From a virus, in IMG/VR virus record IMGVR_UViG_3300035034_000050, positions 1 through 34,188 of that record: DNA of 34,188 nt. One strand, written 5' to 3'. A model generated the notes under the pieces. That model saw nothing but the letters and a program-made list of their open reading frames with translations, was not told the DNA's origin and did not search any database. The position numbers and the translations under genes were made by a program. Below are positions 15,507 through 22,072 of this stretch, piece by piece (position 1 is the stretch's first letter; every line of letters begins with the position of its first letter).

Positions 15507-16845
15507 CGCGCAGCCCTTCCTCGCCAGCTTCGACGCTCGCCCGCTCTTGGTTTCCCAAGACGGCGCGACGTTCTTCAAGGCGAGCATCGACTTCGTTCTG
15601 GCCCACGAACATTCGGAGGCCATGACCGCAGACATGAACACGGTCGCGTCGGTTGACGATGACGAGTTCTGGGCCGAGGACGACTGGCGCTCGATGCTGC
15701 GGCCCTATGTGGTCGTCAAAGGCGTCTTGCAGGTTCCGGTCCAAGGGACGCTCCTGAACCGCTTCCCATACCAGCTTGGCCGCTGGGCCACGGGCTATGA
15801 CTACATCGAACGGGCCGTCATGCGCGGTATGGAAGACCCGGAAGTCCGGGCCATTGCACTGGTTATCGACTCTGTCGGCGGCGAAGTAGCGGGTTGCTTT
15901 GAGTTGGTCGACAAGCTGCATGACATGCGTGGGACCAAACCGATTCGCTCTTTCGCCGCAGATCACGCCTATTCCGCAGCTTACGCCCTCGCCTCGGTCG
16001 GGGACGAGATCACCGTAACCCGCTCCGGTGGCACGGGTTCGGTCGGCGTTGTGACCATGCACATTAACGCCGAAAAGGCGATGGATCGCATGGGCGTCGA
16101 AGTGACTCTCATCCACGCCGGGAAGCACAAGGTCGACGGCAATTCCTATGAGAAGTTGCCTGACGCCGTGAAACAGCGTATTCAGGCAAGAGTGGATAAG
16201 ATTTATGGCGTCTTCACATCCACGGTTGCGCGCAATCGCGGCATGGACGAAGATGCCATCAAAGGGACTGAAGCATTGACATACGATGCAGAGGACTCCA
16301 TCGAGATCGGGTTCGCAGATCGGATCGGCGCTCTCGATGATGAGATGATCGCGTTTACTGAAGAAGTGGCTGAAGAAGAGGATATTCAAATGACCACGAA
16401 ACCAAAAACCACCGTGGCCGAGGCCACTCAAGACGATACTGTGGCAAAGGCGACCTACGACGCAGACGTGGCTACCGCCACGACTTCGGGTGAGACCGCT
16501 GGCCGTCAGGCTGAAAAGGAACGCGCAACTGCGATCCTCGGTTCAGACGCAGGTAAGGCTCGCCCGAAGGCAGCCCTGTCCGCCGTGCTGAACACCGACA
16601 TGACTGTCGAGCAGGCCACGGCCTTCTTGGCGGACCTGCCGGAAGAAGCCAAAGCGACGGCTGAAGCCCCCAAAGCAGATGCACCGGAAGCAACCGCCAC
16701 GCCCTTCGGCGCGACGATGGACGCTGACGGTCATCCGAATGTCGGGGCAACCGCAGAGAGCGCAAGCGGCGAAGAAGCCAACAGCGCCGACTCCATCATC
16801 GCCGACTTCCAAGCCCTTACAGGCGCCGGCAAAAAGCGCGCGTAA
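15487..16845 (+). CDS. Head maturation protease, S49 (lambda gpC-like) with C-terminal scaffold region
   Basis: A 452-residue protein. The N-terminal 300 residues form an S49/SppA-type protease: DSVGGEVAG loop, catalytic Ser163 in HAYSAAY, TGSVGVV strand and Lys215 in GKHKVDGN. The Ser-Lys distance of 52 residues is what I recall for bacterial SppA. Residues about 300-452 are alanine- and glutamate-rich and scaffold-like. The gene therefore probably makes both protease and, from an internal start at 16390, scaffold, as lambda C/Nu3 do. AAGGGA lies 9 nt before ATG 15487; an in-frame ATG at 15469 would add six residues. Confidence 0.9.
   Translation: MTQMQSNAQPFLASFDARPLLVSQDGATFFKASIDFVLAHEHSEAMTADMNTVASVDDDEFWAEDDWRSMLRPYVVVKGVLQVPVQGTLLNRFPYQLGRWATGYDYIERAVMRGMEDPEVRAIALVIDSVGGEVAGCFELVDKLHDMRGTKPIRSFAADHAYSAAYALASVGDEITVTRSGGTGSVGVVTMHINAEKAMDRMGVEVTLIHAGKHKVDGNSYEKLPDAVKQRIQARVDKIYGVFTSTVARNRGMDEDAIKGTEALTYDAEDSIEIGFADRIGALDDEMIAFTEEVAEEEDIQMTTKPKTTVAEATQDDTVAKATYDADVATATTSGETAGRQAEKERATAILGSDAGKARPKAALSAVLNTDMTVEQATAFLADLPEEAKATAEAPKADAPEATATPFGATMDADGHPNVGATAESASGEEANSADSIIADFQALTGAGKKRA
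16390..16845 (+). CDS. Nested scaffold protein (Nu3-like) from an internal in-frame start
   Basis: An in-frame ATG at 16390 is preceded by GAAGAGGA with a 7-nt spacing, one of the best ribosome sites in the late region, although it lies inside the protease frame. It would give a 151-residue Ala/Glu-rich protein identical to the C-terminus of the protease. This copies the lambda C/Nu3 arrangement, in which the scaffold starts inside the protease gene. The ribosome site and frame are seen; expression is inferred. Confidence 0.6.
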   Translation: MTTKPKTTVAEATQDDTVAKATYDADVATATTSGETAGRQAEKERATAILGSDAGKARPKAALSAVLNTDMTVEQATAFLADLPEEAKATAEAPKADAPEATATPFGATMDADGHPNVGATAESASGEEANSADSIIADFQALTGAGKKRA

Positions 16846-16865
16846 CCTCCCGGTTCGCACGGAAC

Positions 16866-16901
16866 GTGGGGCAACCCACATAACCTAAAGTCAATAGGAG
16901 A
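16866..16901 (+). promoter_or_regulatory. Leader of the decoration gene: tetraloop hairpin and strong RBS
   Basis: GTGGG-GCAA-CCCAC (16866-16879) is a small hairpin with a GNRA-type tetraloop. It is followed by TCAATAGGAGA (16891-16901), a strong ribosome site 5 nt before the decoration protein ATG. The same 11-base box recurs at 18482-18492 before the gene at 18499. Both fit high-level translation of head genes. Confidence 0.5.
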
Positions 16902-16906
16902 ACACA

Positions 16907-17341
16907 ATGGCTGTTGACACAAAAGTCCCGATGGGCAAACCGGGTGTTGCGGAGTTCAAGTCCGAAACCTTCGGTAATATGGACGAACCACGCTTCGGCG
17001 AAGGCGTTCCCACCCCGACCAACATTACGGTCACGGCATCCGGCACAGACATCTCGCTCGATCTCTATTCCGTGTTGTCGTCCACCGGGGGCGCTCTGGC
17101 TGTCTATAACGCCACGCGGGATGCTGGCTGCGCGAACTATATCGCGGCGCAACCTGTTTCGATCCCCGACGGCGAGACCGCGACCTTCGCTGTCTACCGG
17201 GAAGGCCATTGGAGCATGGACGCCCTCGTTTGGGACGCCAGCTACGATACCGACGCCAAGAAGGCCGCTGCCTTTGAGGGTTCCGTTTCGCCGACGATCT
17301 TTGTCAGCAAACGTGACTACAACTCCGATCAGATTCTCTGA
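16907..17341 (+). CDS. Head decoration protein (lambda gpD-like)
   Basis: A 144-residue protein between protease/scaffold and major capsid protein, the lambda gpD position. The beta-rich sequence (SLDLYSVLSSTGGALAVYNAT, then TATFAVYREGHWSMDALVW) fits the gpD trimer family that binds the outside of expanded capsids and stabilises them. It has a strong TAGGAG ribosome site. The capsid gene follows 24 bp later, consistent with matched high expression. Confidence 0.8.
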   Translation: MAVDTKVPMGKPGVAEFKSETFGNMDEPRFGEGVPTPTNITVTASGTDISLDLYSVLSSTGGALAVYNATRDAGCANYIAAQPVSIPDGETATFAVYREGHWSMDALVWDASYDTDAKKAAAFEGSVSPTIFVSKRDYNSDQIL

Positions 17342-17365
17342 TCGCCGCAACAAGGAAAAGAAACC

Positions 17366-18418
17366 ATGTCGATCCAAAATACTCTCCACGACACGGCGAC
17401 CCTTGGTGCGGTCATGCGCGAGATGGAATCGCCATCGAACTACTGGCTGGGCTTCTACGGCTCGGAAATCCAATTCGATGACGAATACATCGACTTCTCT
17501 CGGATCACCGAGAATCGCAAGATCGCCCCTCTGGTCGTCCCGACTACACAAGGCAAACCGATCTACTCGGCTGCCGAGCAGGTCCAGCGCGTCAAACCCG
17601 CCTACGTCAAGCCGAAGGACGCCGTTTCTGCAACGCACGTCATCAAGCGTGTTGCAGGCTTTGGCGAACTGACGCCGGGCGCAGCGCCCATGTCCCCGCA
17701 GTCTCGCTACAACGCGATCATCGGTGACATCCTTCGCCAGCACCGCGAGGCCATCGAGCGCCGCTGGGAATGGCTTGCAGCCCAAGCCACGATCTACGGC
17801 AAGGTCACGCTGGAAAGCGACGACTACCCCCGGACGGTTGTGGACTTTGAGCGGGCCGCAGGCCACGACGTAACCCTCACCGGGTCGAACCGTTGGGGTC
17901 AGGCTGGCGTGTCCATCTTGTCGGACATCGAAGGAATGAAGAAGACTGTTCGTGACGCCAAGTTCGGCGGCGCGACCAATCGTCTGACTGTCGGCACCGA
18001 TGCTTGGGAGGTCATGCGTCAGGACGACGAACTTCGTGAACTCCTGAAGTTGGACTTCCGCAACTCGAACAACGGTCTGGAAATGAACCTTGGGGTCATG
18101 GAAGGTCTGGAAGTCGAGCGCGTCGGCAAGATCAACGGCACGACCGAGATCGTGGTCTATTCGGACTACTACCAAGACCCGGCCGGTTCCGTTGTTCCGT
18201 TCATGTCTCCGAAGGATGTGGTCCTCACCGGGCCATCCGTCAACGGCGTTCGCTGCTTCGGTTCCGTTCAGGACAAGAAGGCGGGCTGGCAACCCTACCC
18301 GATGTTCTCGAAGATGTGGGACGAGGAAGACCCGTCGGCGACATTCGTGATGACCCAATCGGCTCCGCTGATGGTTCCGGTCGGCACGAACAACACCTTC
18401 CGCAAGACCGTGGTGTAA
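17366..18418 (+). CDS. Major capsid protein (lambda gpE family)
   Basis: A 350-residue protein of the phage major capsid protein E family. The N-terminal arm has the family-like DDEYIDFSRITENRKIAPLV. A middle segment, RHREAIERRWEWLAAQA-like (QHREAIERRWEWLAA), is characteristic, and the C-terminus ends with a strand typical of the A domain. It follows the decoration gene directly and is followed by the clearest intrinsic terminator in the window, as expected for the most abundant late product. Confidence 0.92.
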   Translation: MSIQNTLHDTATLGAVMREMESPSNYWLGFYGSEIQFDDEYIDFSRITENRKIAPLVVPTTQGKPIYSAAEQVQRVKPAYVKPKDAVSATHVIKRVAGFGELTPGAAPMSPQSRYNAIIGDILRQHREAIERRWEWLAAQATIYGKVTLESDDYPRTVVDFERAAGHDVTLTGSNRWGQAGVSILSDIEGMKKTVRDAKFGGATNRLTVGTDAWEVMRQDDELRELLKLDFRNSNNGLEMNLGVMEGLEVERVGKINGTTEIVVYSDYYQDPAGSVVPFMSPKDVVLTGPSVNGVRCFGSVQDKKAGWQPYPMFSKMWDEEDPSATFVMTQSAPLMVPVGTNNTFRKTVV

Positions 18419-18431
18419 CCCACTAAGAGAG

Positions 18432-18459
18432 GCCCGGAGGCGACCCCTCCGGGCTTTTT
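18432..18459 (+). terminator. Intrinsic terminator after the major capsid gene
   Basis: GCCCGGAGG (18432-18440) pairs perfectly with CCTCCGGGC (18446-18454) around a CGACC loop and is followed by TTTTT (18455-18459). It lies 13 nt past the capsid stop. As the late genes continue in the same direction, it probably acts as a partial terminator that lowers tail gene expression relative to capsid. Confidence 0.85.
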
Positions 18460-18498
18460 GCTCCGAACCCCAGCAACGCCATCAATAGGAGATTTCCA

Positions 18499-18918
18499 AT
18501 GGCTAACCTACGCCTCCGTGCGATCAACGTGGTCCAACGCACCAAGAAACCCGGCACCGCAGCAGACCCGAGCAAAGGCATCAAAGCCGTAGCGCCCGTG
18601 GTCGAAGAACTGAAGCCCGGCACGATTTTCAATGCGTCCGACAAAGAGCAGTTCAAAGAACTGACCTCCGGCGTGTATCCGGCAGCAGCCGCAGCCCCCG
18701 TCGACGATGACGACGACGATCAGGCGGGGACAGATGTTTCCAAAATGAAGAAAGCCGAACTGGTCGCCTACGCCGAAGAAAATGAACTGGAAGTCGACAC
18801 GTCGGCCAAGGTGGACGATCTCCGGGCAGCCATTATCGCAGCGGAAGCTGGCGAAGGCCCCGAAGGCCCCGAAGGCGGCGAAGGCGGCGAAGGCGGCGAC
18901 GGAACCGATCTGGTCTGA
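18499..18918 (+). CDS. gpFI-position protein with HeH/LEM-like motif and acidic tail
   Basis: A 139-residue protein just after the capsid gene, where lambda encodes gpFI. Residues about 80-115 (MKKAELVAYAEENELEVDT, then KVDDLRAAIIAAE) form the two-helix HeH/LEM/SAP-like motif seen in many phage head proteins. The middle is an aspartate-rich linker, and the end is a glycine/glutamate repeat finishing GTDLV. It may help packaging or head completion. I assign it by position and motif only. The ribosome site TAGGAG shares an 11-base box with the decoration gene. Confidence 0.65.
   Translation: MANLRLRAINVVQRTKKPGTAADPSKGIKAVAPVVEELKPGTIFNASDKEQFKELTSGVYPAAAAAPVDDDDDDQAGTDVSKMKKAELVAYAEENELEVDTSAKVDDLRAAIIAAEAGEGPEGPEGGEGGEGGDGTDLV
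18850..18900 (+). repeat. GGCGAAGG-type codon repeat
   Basis: A run of near-identical 9-bp units encodes alternating Glu-Gly-Pro and Glu-Gly-Gly triplets at the C-terminus of the preceding head protein. It is a low-complexity slippage-prone tract, and length differences between related phages would be expected. Confidence 0.65.
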
Positions 18919-19289
18919 TGGGCATCGCCGACATCCAGAACCGGGCGCGGCAGGGGCTTCACGATACGATGAAGCGCCCTGCCGTCCTGTATGACAAGTC
19001 GGGCGTTCTCGTCGGGCTTGTCCACGTTCGTCGCACGACGGACATCAAGGCTGTTGGGGACCTCTCCGGGACGAACCTGTCCTACGCAGAGGTCCAAGAG
19101 CCTGTATCGTCCCTGATCTTCTTGATCGCAGAACACCAGCCCGCGCGCGCAGAGATGGTTATCCTCTCGGCCGCGGAAGGCTACTACCTCGACACGCTGG
19201 ACCCGGTGGACGGCATCACGCAGTCTGTGAAGGTCTCGCGCATGTCCGAAGATGAACTCGGCGGGAAGACGACACCGGAGGACTTGTAA
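18918..19289 (+). CDS. Head-tail joining protein, gpFII-position
   Basis: A 123-residue protein, coupled to the previous gene by a one-base overlap (TGATG) and to the next in the same way. Its position between gpFI- and gpZ-like genes, its size, and a beta-rich sequence (VLYDKSGVLVGLVHVRR, then AEMVILSAAEGYYLDTLDP) suggest the lambda gpFII-type joining protein that lets tails attach to heads. Sequence recognition is weak; this is mainly positional. Confidence 0.6.
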   Translation: MGIADIQNRARQGLHDTMKRPAVLYDKSGVLVGLVHVRRTTDIKAVGDLSGTNLSYAEVQEPVSSLIFLIAEHQPARAEMVILSAAEGYYLDTLDPVDGITQSVKVSRMSEDELGGKTTPEDL

Positions 19290-19915
19290 TGGCGTCCTCG
19301 ACGTGGGGAGTCTTCATCGAAGGACTCGACGAACTCACCAACATCCCGGGACTGGACCCGCAGGTCCGGCGCGTCAAGGCAGCCCAAGCGATCAACAGGA
19401 CTGCGACCCACGGGCGCGCCAAGATCGCAGACGACATACACGATCAAGTGAACTTCCCTGCCGGATACCTGAAGCCGTCCACGGGCCGCCTGACGGTGGC
19501 ACAGTCGGCGAACCCCAACAATCTTGAAGCCCGGATCAGGGGTCGCGGCGCGGCTACGTCCTTGGCGCGGTTCACCACAGGCAACCCCAAGCCGGGGGGC
19601 CGTGCTGGGGTTCACGTCATGGTCTCGCCGGGAAAAGCCCGGTTCATGCGCCGAGCCTTCGTGATGAAGCTGCGCGCGGGGTCGGGGGACATCGAGACCA
19701 AGAGCAATCTCGGACTGGCGATGCGCCTACGGCCCGGCGAGACTCTGACCAACAAGCGGTATTTCCGGCGGGTTGAAAGCAACCTATACTTGCTCTACGG
19801 CCCTTCCGTGGACCAAGTGTTTCGGGCGGGGGACGGCGGTGGCGTAGCCTCTGACCGAGCCGACTATTTGAGCGACTTTATGGCCGACGAGTTTTCGCGG
19901 CTGATTGAACGGTGA
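19289..19915 (+). CDS. Minor tail protein Z-like (gpZ)
   Basis: A 208-residue protein. Its beginning, with LTNIPGLDPQVRRVKAAQAIN, TATHGRAKIAD and later VNFPAGYLKPS, matches the prophage minor tail protein Z family pattern. In lambda, gpZ acts at the head-proximal end of the tail and is needed for correct DNA positioning and infectivity. The gene overlaps the previous stop by one base. Confidence 0.75.
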   Translation: MASSTWGVFIEGLDELTNIPGLDPQVRRVKAAQAINRTATHGRAKIADDIHDQVNFPAGYLKPSTGRLTVAQSANPNNLEARIRGRGAATSLARFTTGNPKPGGRAGVHVMVSPGKARFMRRAFVMKLRAGSGDIETKSNLGLAMRLRPGETLTNKRYFRRVESNLYLLYGPSVDQVFRAGDGGGVASDRADYLSDFMADEFSRLIER

Positions 19916-19922
19916 GGACGAC

Positions 19923-20456
19923 ATGGCGACACTTCATAAGATTTACCCGATCCCATTGCCAGACCCACTGCGGCTCTACGTCCTGAAGCGGATTACAGGG
20001 GTCATGGACGGCATCACCATCGCGAATGGGTATGCCCACGACCTCAACGGCAAGGTTTTTCGGGGCCGCGCTCTGTTCGGGGAAGGCGACCCCATTCCGA
20101 TGCTCTCGATCTTGGAGGTCCCGATCCCGGTCGACCAACTCCCCTCGCCCGGCTCCGAAAGCAAGGGCGGCTGGGAACTCATGGTTCAGGGCTTTGCCCC
20201 GGACGACCGGGACAACCCTACGGACCCGGCGCACCTTCTTCTGGCGGACGTGAAGAAGTGTTTCGGGCTTGAAAAACAGAAGGAGAATTGGGACAAACCG
20301 CAGGACGGTATCTTCGGACTTGGCGGGATCGTCGATAAGATGTATATCGGGACAGGTGTTGTCCGGCCTGCCGACGAAATATCGGCCAAAGCATATTTCT
20401 GGCTTACGATCACGCTGGATATTGTGGAAGATTTGGCCGATCCTTACAACGCATGA
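19923..20456 (+). CDS. Tail terminator-like protein (gpU position)
   Basis: A 177-residue protein between the gpZ-like gene and the tail tube gene, the place of lambda gpU. The sequence shows a mixed alpha/beta domain (FRGRALFGEGDPIPMLSILE, WELMVQGFAPDDR, then a C-terminal strand AYFWLTITLDIVEDL), compatible with a tail terminator. GAGG lies 5 nt upstream of ATG 19923, which decides against the in-frame ATG at 19905 inside the previous gene. Confidence 0.6.
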   Translation: MATLHKIYPIPLPDPLRLYVLKRITGVMDGITIANGYAHDLNGKVFRGRALFGEGDPIPMLSILEVPIPVDQLPSPGSESKGGWELMVQGFAPDDRDNPTDPAHLLLADVKKCFGLEKQKENWDKPQDGIFGLGGIVDKMYIGTGVVRPADEISAKAYFWLTITLDIVEDLADPYNA

Positions 20457-20486
20457 AACTGAAGCCGTAAAGAACGAGGTATCAAA

Positions 20487-21272
20487 ATGGCCGACAAGAA
20501 CTACACACTAGGTCGCGGGAAGGTCTACTTCTCGCGCTTCAAGTCCGGGACGCAAAACCCCGAGGGCTTTCGCTATCTGGGCAACACGCCAGAGATGAGT
20601 CTCAACATCGAGCAGGATACGCTCGACCACTACAACTCGGACGAGGGCATCAAAGAAAAAGATGACTCCGTGCCGCTGGAAGTGAACCGCACTGGCTCGC
20701 TGATTACGGACAACATCGACCCTGAAAACGTCGCGCTGTTCTTCTTCGGCTCGTCCACTGCGTTGACCCAAGCAATCGTCGCGCAAGACACTGAAACCCT
20801 GACGGGCATCAAGGCCGATCACGCCTACAAGCTGGGCGTAACGCCGAGCAACCCGGCTGGCTACTTCGGCATCGACCCGACTGACTTTGCCGTCGCCGTG
20901 TCTCCCGCTGGGACCACGCTCGTTGAAGACGTGGACTACACCGTCGATCTGGACATTGGCGTCATCACGTTCCTCGAAGGCTCGCTTCTGGCAACAGACG
21001 GCGAGGACATCGACGTTACCTACGCCGTCGCCAGTTCGACACGTTCGCGCGTGATCTCCGGTTCCGATCCGGTCGAAGGCGCGATGATGTTCGTGACCAA
21101 GAACCCCAAAGGCACGGACTGCGTTTACATGTTGCCCTACATCAAGTTGTCGCCCAACGGTGACTACGCGCTGAAGGGCGACGAGTGGCAGCAGATTCCT
21201 CTGTCCATTGAGGTCTTGAAGTCCACGGGCAAAGAGGCCATCTATCGCGACGGCCTGCCTGCCTACGCATAA
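20487..21272 (+). CDS. Major tail tube protein
   Basis: A 261-residue protein, beta-rich, with an N-terminal pattern GRGKVYFSRFKSGTQNPEGFRYLGNTPEM and a conserved TDNIDPENVALFFFG segment that I recognise from siphophage tail tube proteins. An inserted Ig-like or linker part lies around residues 120-185 (SPAGTTLVEDVDYTVDLDIGV). It forms the tube through which DNA passes. A GC hairpin follows 7 nt after the stop, in keeping with a highly expressed structural gene. Confidence 0.83.
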   Translation: MADKNYTLGRGKVYFSRFKSGTQNPEGFRYLGNTPEMSLNIEQDTLDHYNSDEGIKEKDDSVPLEVNRTGSLITDNIDPENVALFFFGSSTALTQAIVAQDTETLTGIKADHAYKLGVTPSNPAGYFGIDPTDFAVAVSPAGTTLVEDVDYTVDLDIGVITFLEGSLLATDGEDIDVTYAVASSTRSRVISGSDPVEGAMMFVTKNPKGTDCVYMLPYIKLSPNGDYALKGDEWQQIPLSIEVLKSTGKEAIYRDGLPAYA

Positions 21273-21279
21273 GAACAGC

Positions 21280-21301
21280 GCCCGCCCTTTCGGGGGCGGG
21301 C
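21280..21301 (+). terminator. Hairpin after the tail tube gene, possible terminator
   Basis: GCCCGCCC (21280-21287) pairs with GGGCGGGC (21294-21301) around a TTTCGG loop, starting 7 nt past the tail tube stop. The following CTTCCT is only a weak U-rich stretch. It could stabilise the mRNA 3' end or terminate partially, cutting expression of the chaperone and tape measure downstream. Confidence 0.6.
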
Positions 21302-21338
21302 CTTCCTGACTCTACGACCAGCAAAAGGAATTATCCCC

Positions 21339-21824
21339 GTGTCAATCACCAACGTCCACATCGCAACCGAGGTCATCCAGTTCAAGAACCGGAACGACAC
21401 GGAAGGCGCAATCGAAGTTCGCGGCATCACCGTCGCAGATGTCATGCAGGCGGCCCACAAGTATGGCCCGCAGCTTGTCGTCGCCTTTGGGAAAATTTGG
21501 GCCAGCGGGAGCGAGTCGCTCCAAGAAGCTGATGTCCGCAATCTGATCTGGGAGGTCTCGACCGAGTTCCCGGATGTTCTGGCAGCGATCCTCGCGATGG
21601 CCGCAGACGAGTATAACGAAGACGGAATCCTGCTCATGCGTCGGCTCCCGATGGATAAGCAGGCGGAAGTGATGAGCGCAGTCTTTAGCCTGTCGTTCGC
21701 CTCGGAGGGTTCGCTGGAAAAGCTGGTGGCGCTCGTGGTGACATGGATGTCGGAGGTTCGTCAGGCGATGGAAGCAGTCACCCAGACTTCTTCGACTGGT
21801 ATTGGGGCCTCCGCAGAAGCGTAA
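21339..21824 (+). CDS. Tail assembly chaperone, gpG-like
   Basis: A 161-residue protein between tail tube and tape measure, the position of lambda G. It is helical (DVMQAAHKYGPQLVVAFGKIW, ADVRNLIWEVSTEFPDVLAAILAMAADE). The start is GTG with AAGGAA 8 nt upstream. A second frame, shifted by -1, overlaps its 3' end and continues to 22063, as in the lambda G/GT pair. The protein would coat the tape measure during tail assembly and be absent from the virion. Confidence 0.8.
   Translation: MSITNVHIATEVIQFKNRNDTEGAIEVRGITVADVMQAAHKYGPQLVVAFGKIWASGSESLQEADVRNLIWEVSTEFPDVLAAILAMAADEYNEDGILLMRRLPMDKQAEVMSAVFSLSFASEGSLEKLVALVVTWMSEVRQAMEAVTQTSSTGIGASAEA
21716..21722 (+). other. Candidate -1 ribosomal slippage site GGAAAAG
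   Basis: In the G frame this reads G-GAA-AAG (Glu127-Lys128 of the G protein). A -1 slip would re-pair AAG as AAA exactly and GAA as GGA with one mismatch. It is not a perfect XXXYYYZ heptamer, but it is the best site in the window allowed: the -1 frame is open only from 21689 (after a TAG at 21686-21688) and the G frame stops at 21822-21824. Slippage here would give a G-T fusion of about 241 residues. Confidence 0.4.
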
Positions 21825-22063
21825 GCCTGTTGCTTGAAAACGGACATGCCGAGGCAATGAGGTATCCCCTCGGCATGGTCTACGACGAAAGCAACATCAT
21901 CATCGAGCGCCATAACTCAAAAATGGCAACCGAGACCCTTCTTCTTCAGCAAGCGATCAACGCCCTATTGTCCAAGGATGCCCGCAAACAGTTTACAAAG
22001 ACGCTTAAAAGCCTCAATGTTGAAACGGGACCCATACGGCCTGTGGGCGATTCAACAGAGTAA
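21743..22063 (+). CDS. Tail assembly chaperone T part, probably made by -1 frameshift from G
   Basis: This frame lies -1 relative to the G gene, is open from 21689, and overlaps the G end. Its first ATG is 21743, but there is no ribosome site, so expression as a G-T fusion is more likely than independent translation. The content looks like a chaperone T domain: PDFFDWYWGLRRSVSLLLENGHAEAMRY-type segment followed by PLGMVYDESNIIIER, then a helical tail. It ends 9 bp before the tape measure ATG. In lambda, the T part recruits tail tube protein to the tape measure. Confidence 0.75.
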   Translation: MDVGGSSGDGSSHPDFFDWYWGLRRSVSLLLENGHAEAMRYPLGMVYDESNIIIERHNSKMATETLLLQQAINALLSKDARKQFTKTLKSLNVETGPIRPVGDSTE

Positions 22064-22072
22064 GAGGACACG

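Noticed and set aside
21743-22063. T frame as an independent gene with its own start
   Set aside because: No ribosome site before ATG 21743 and the open frame extends upstream into G; a frameshift fusion explains it better.
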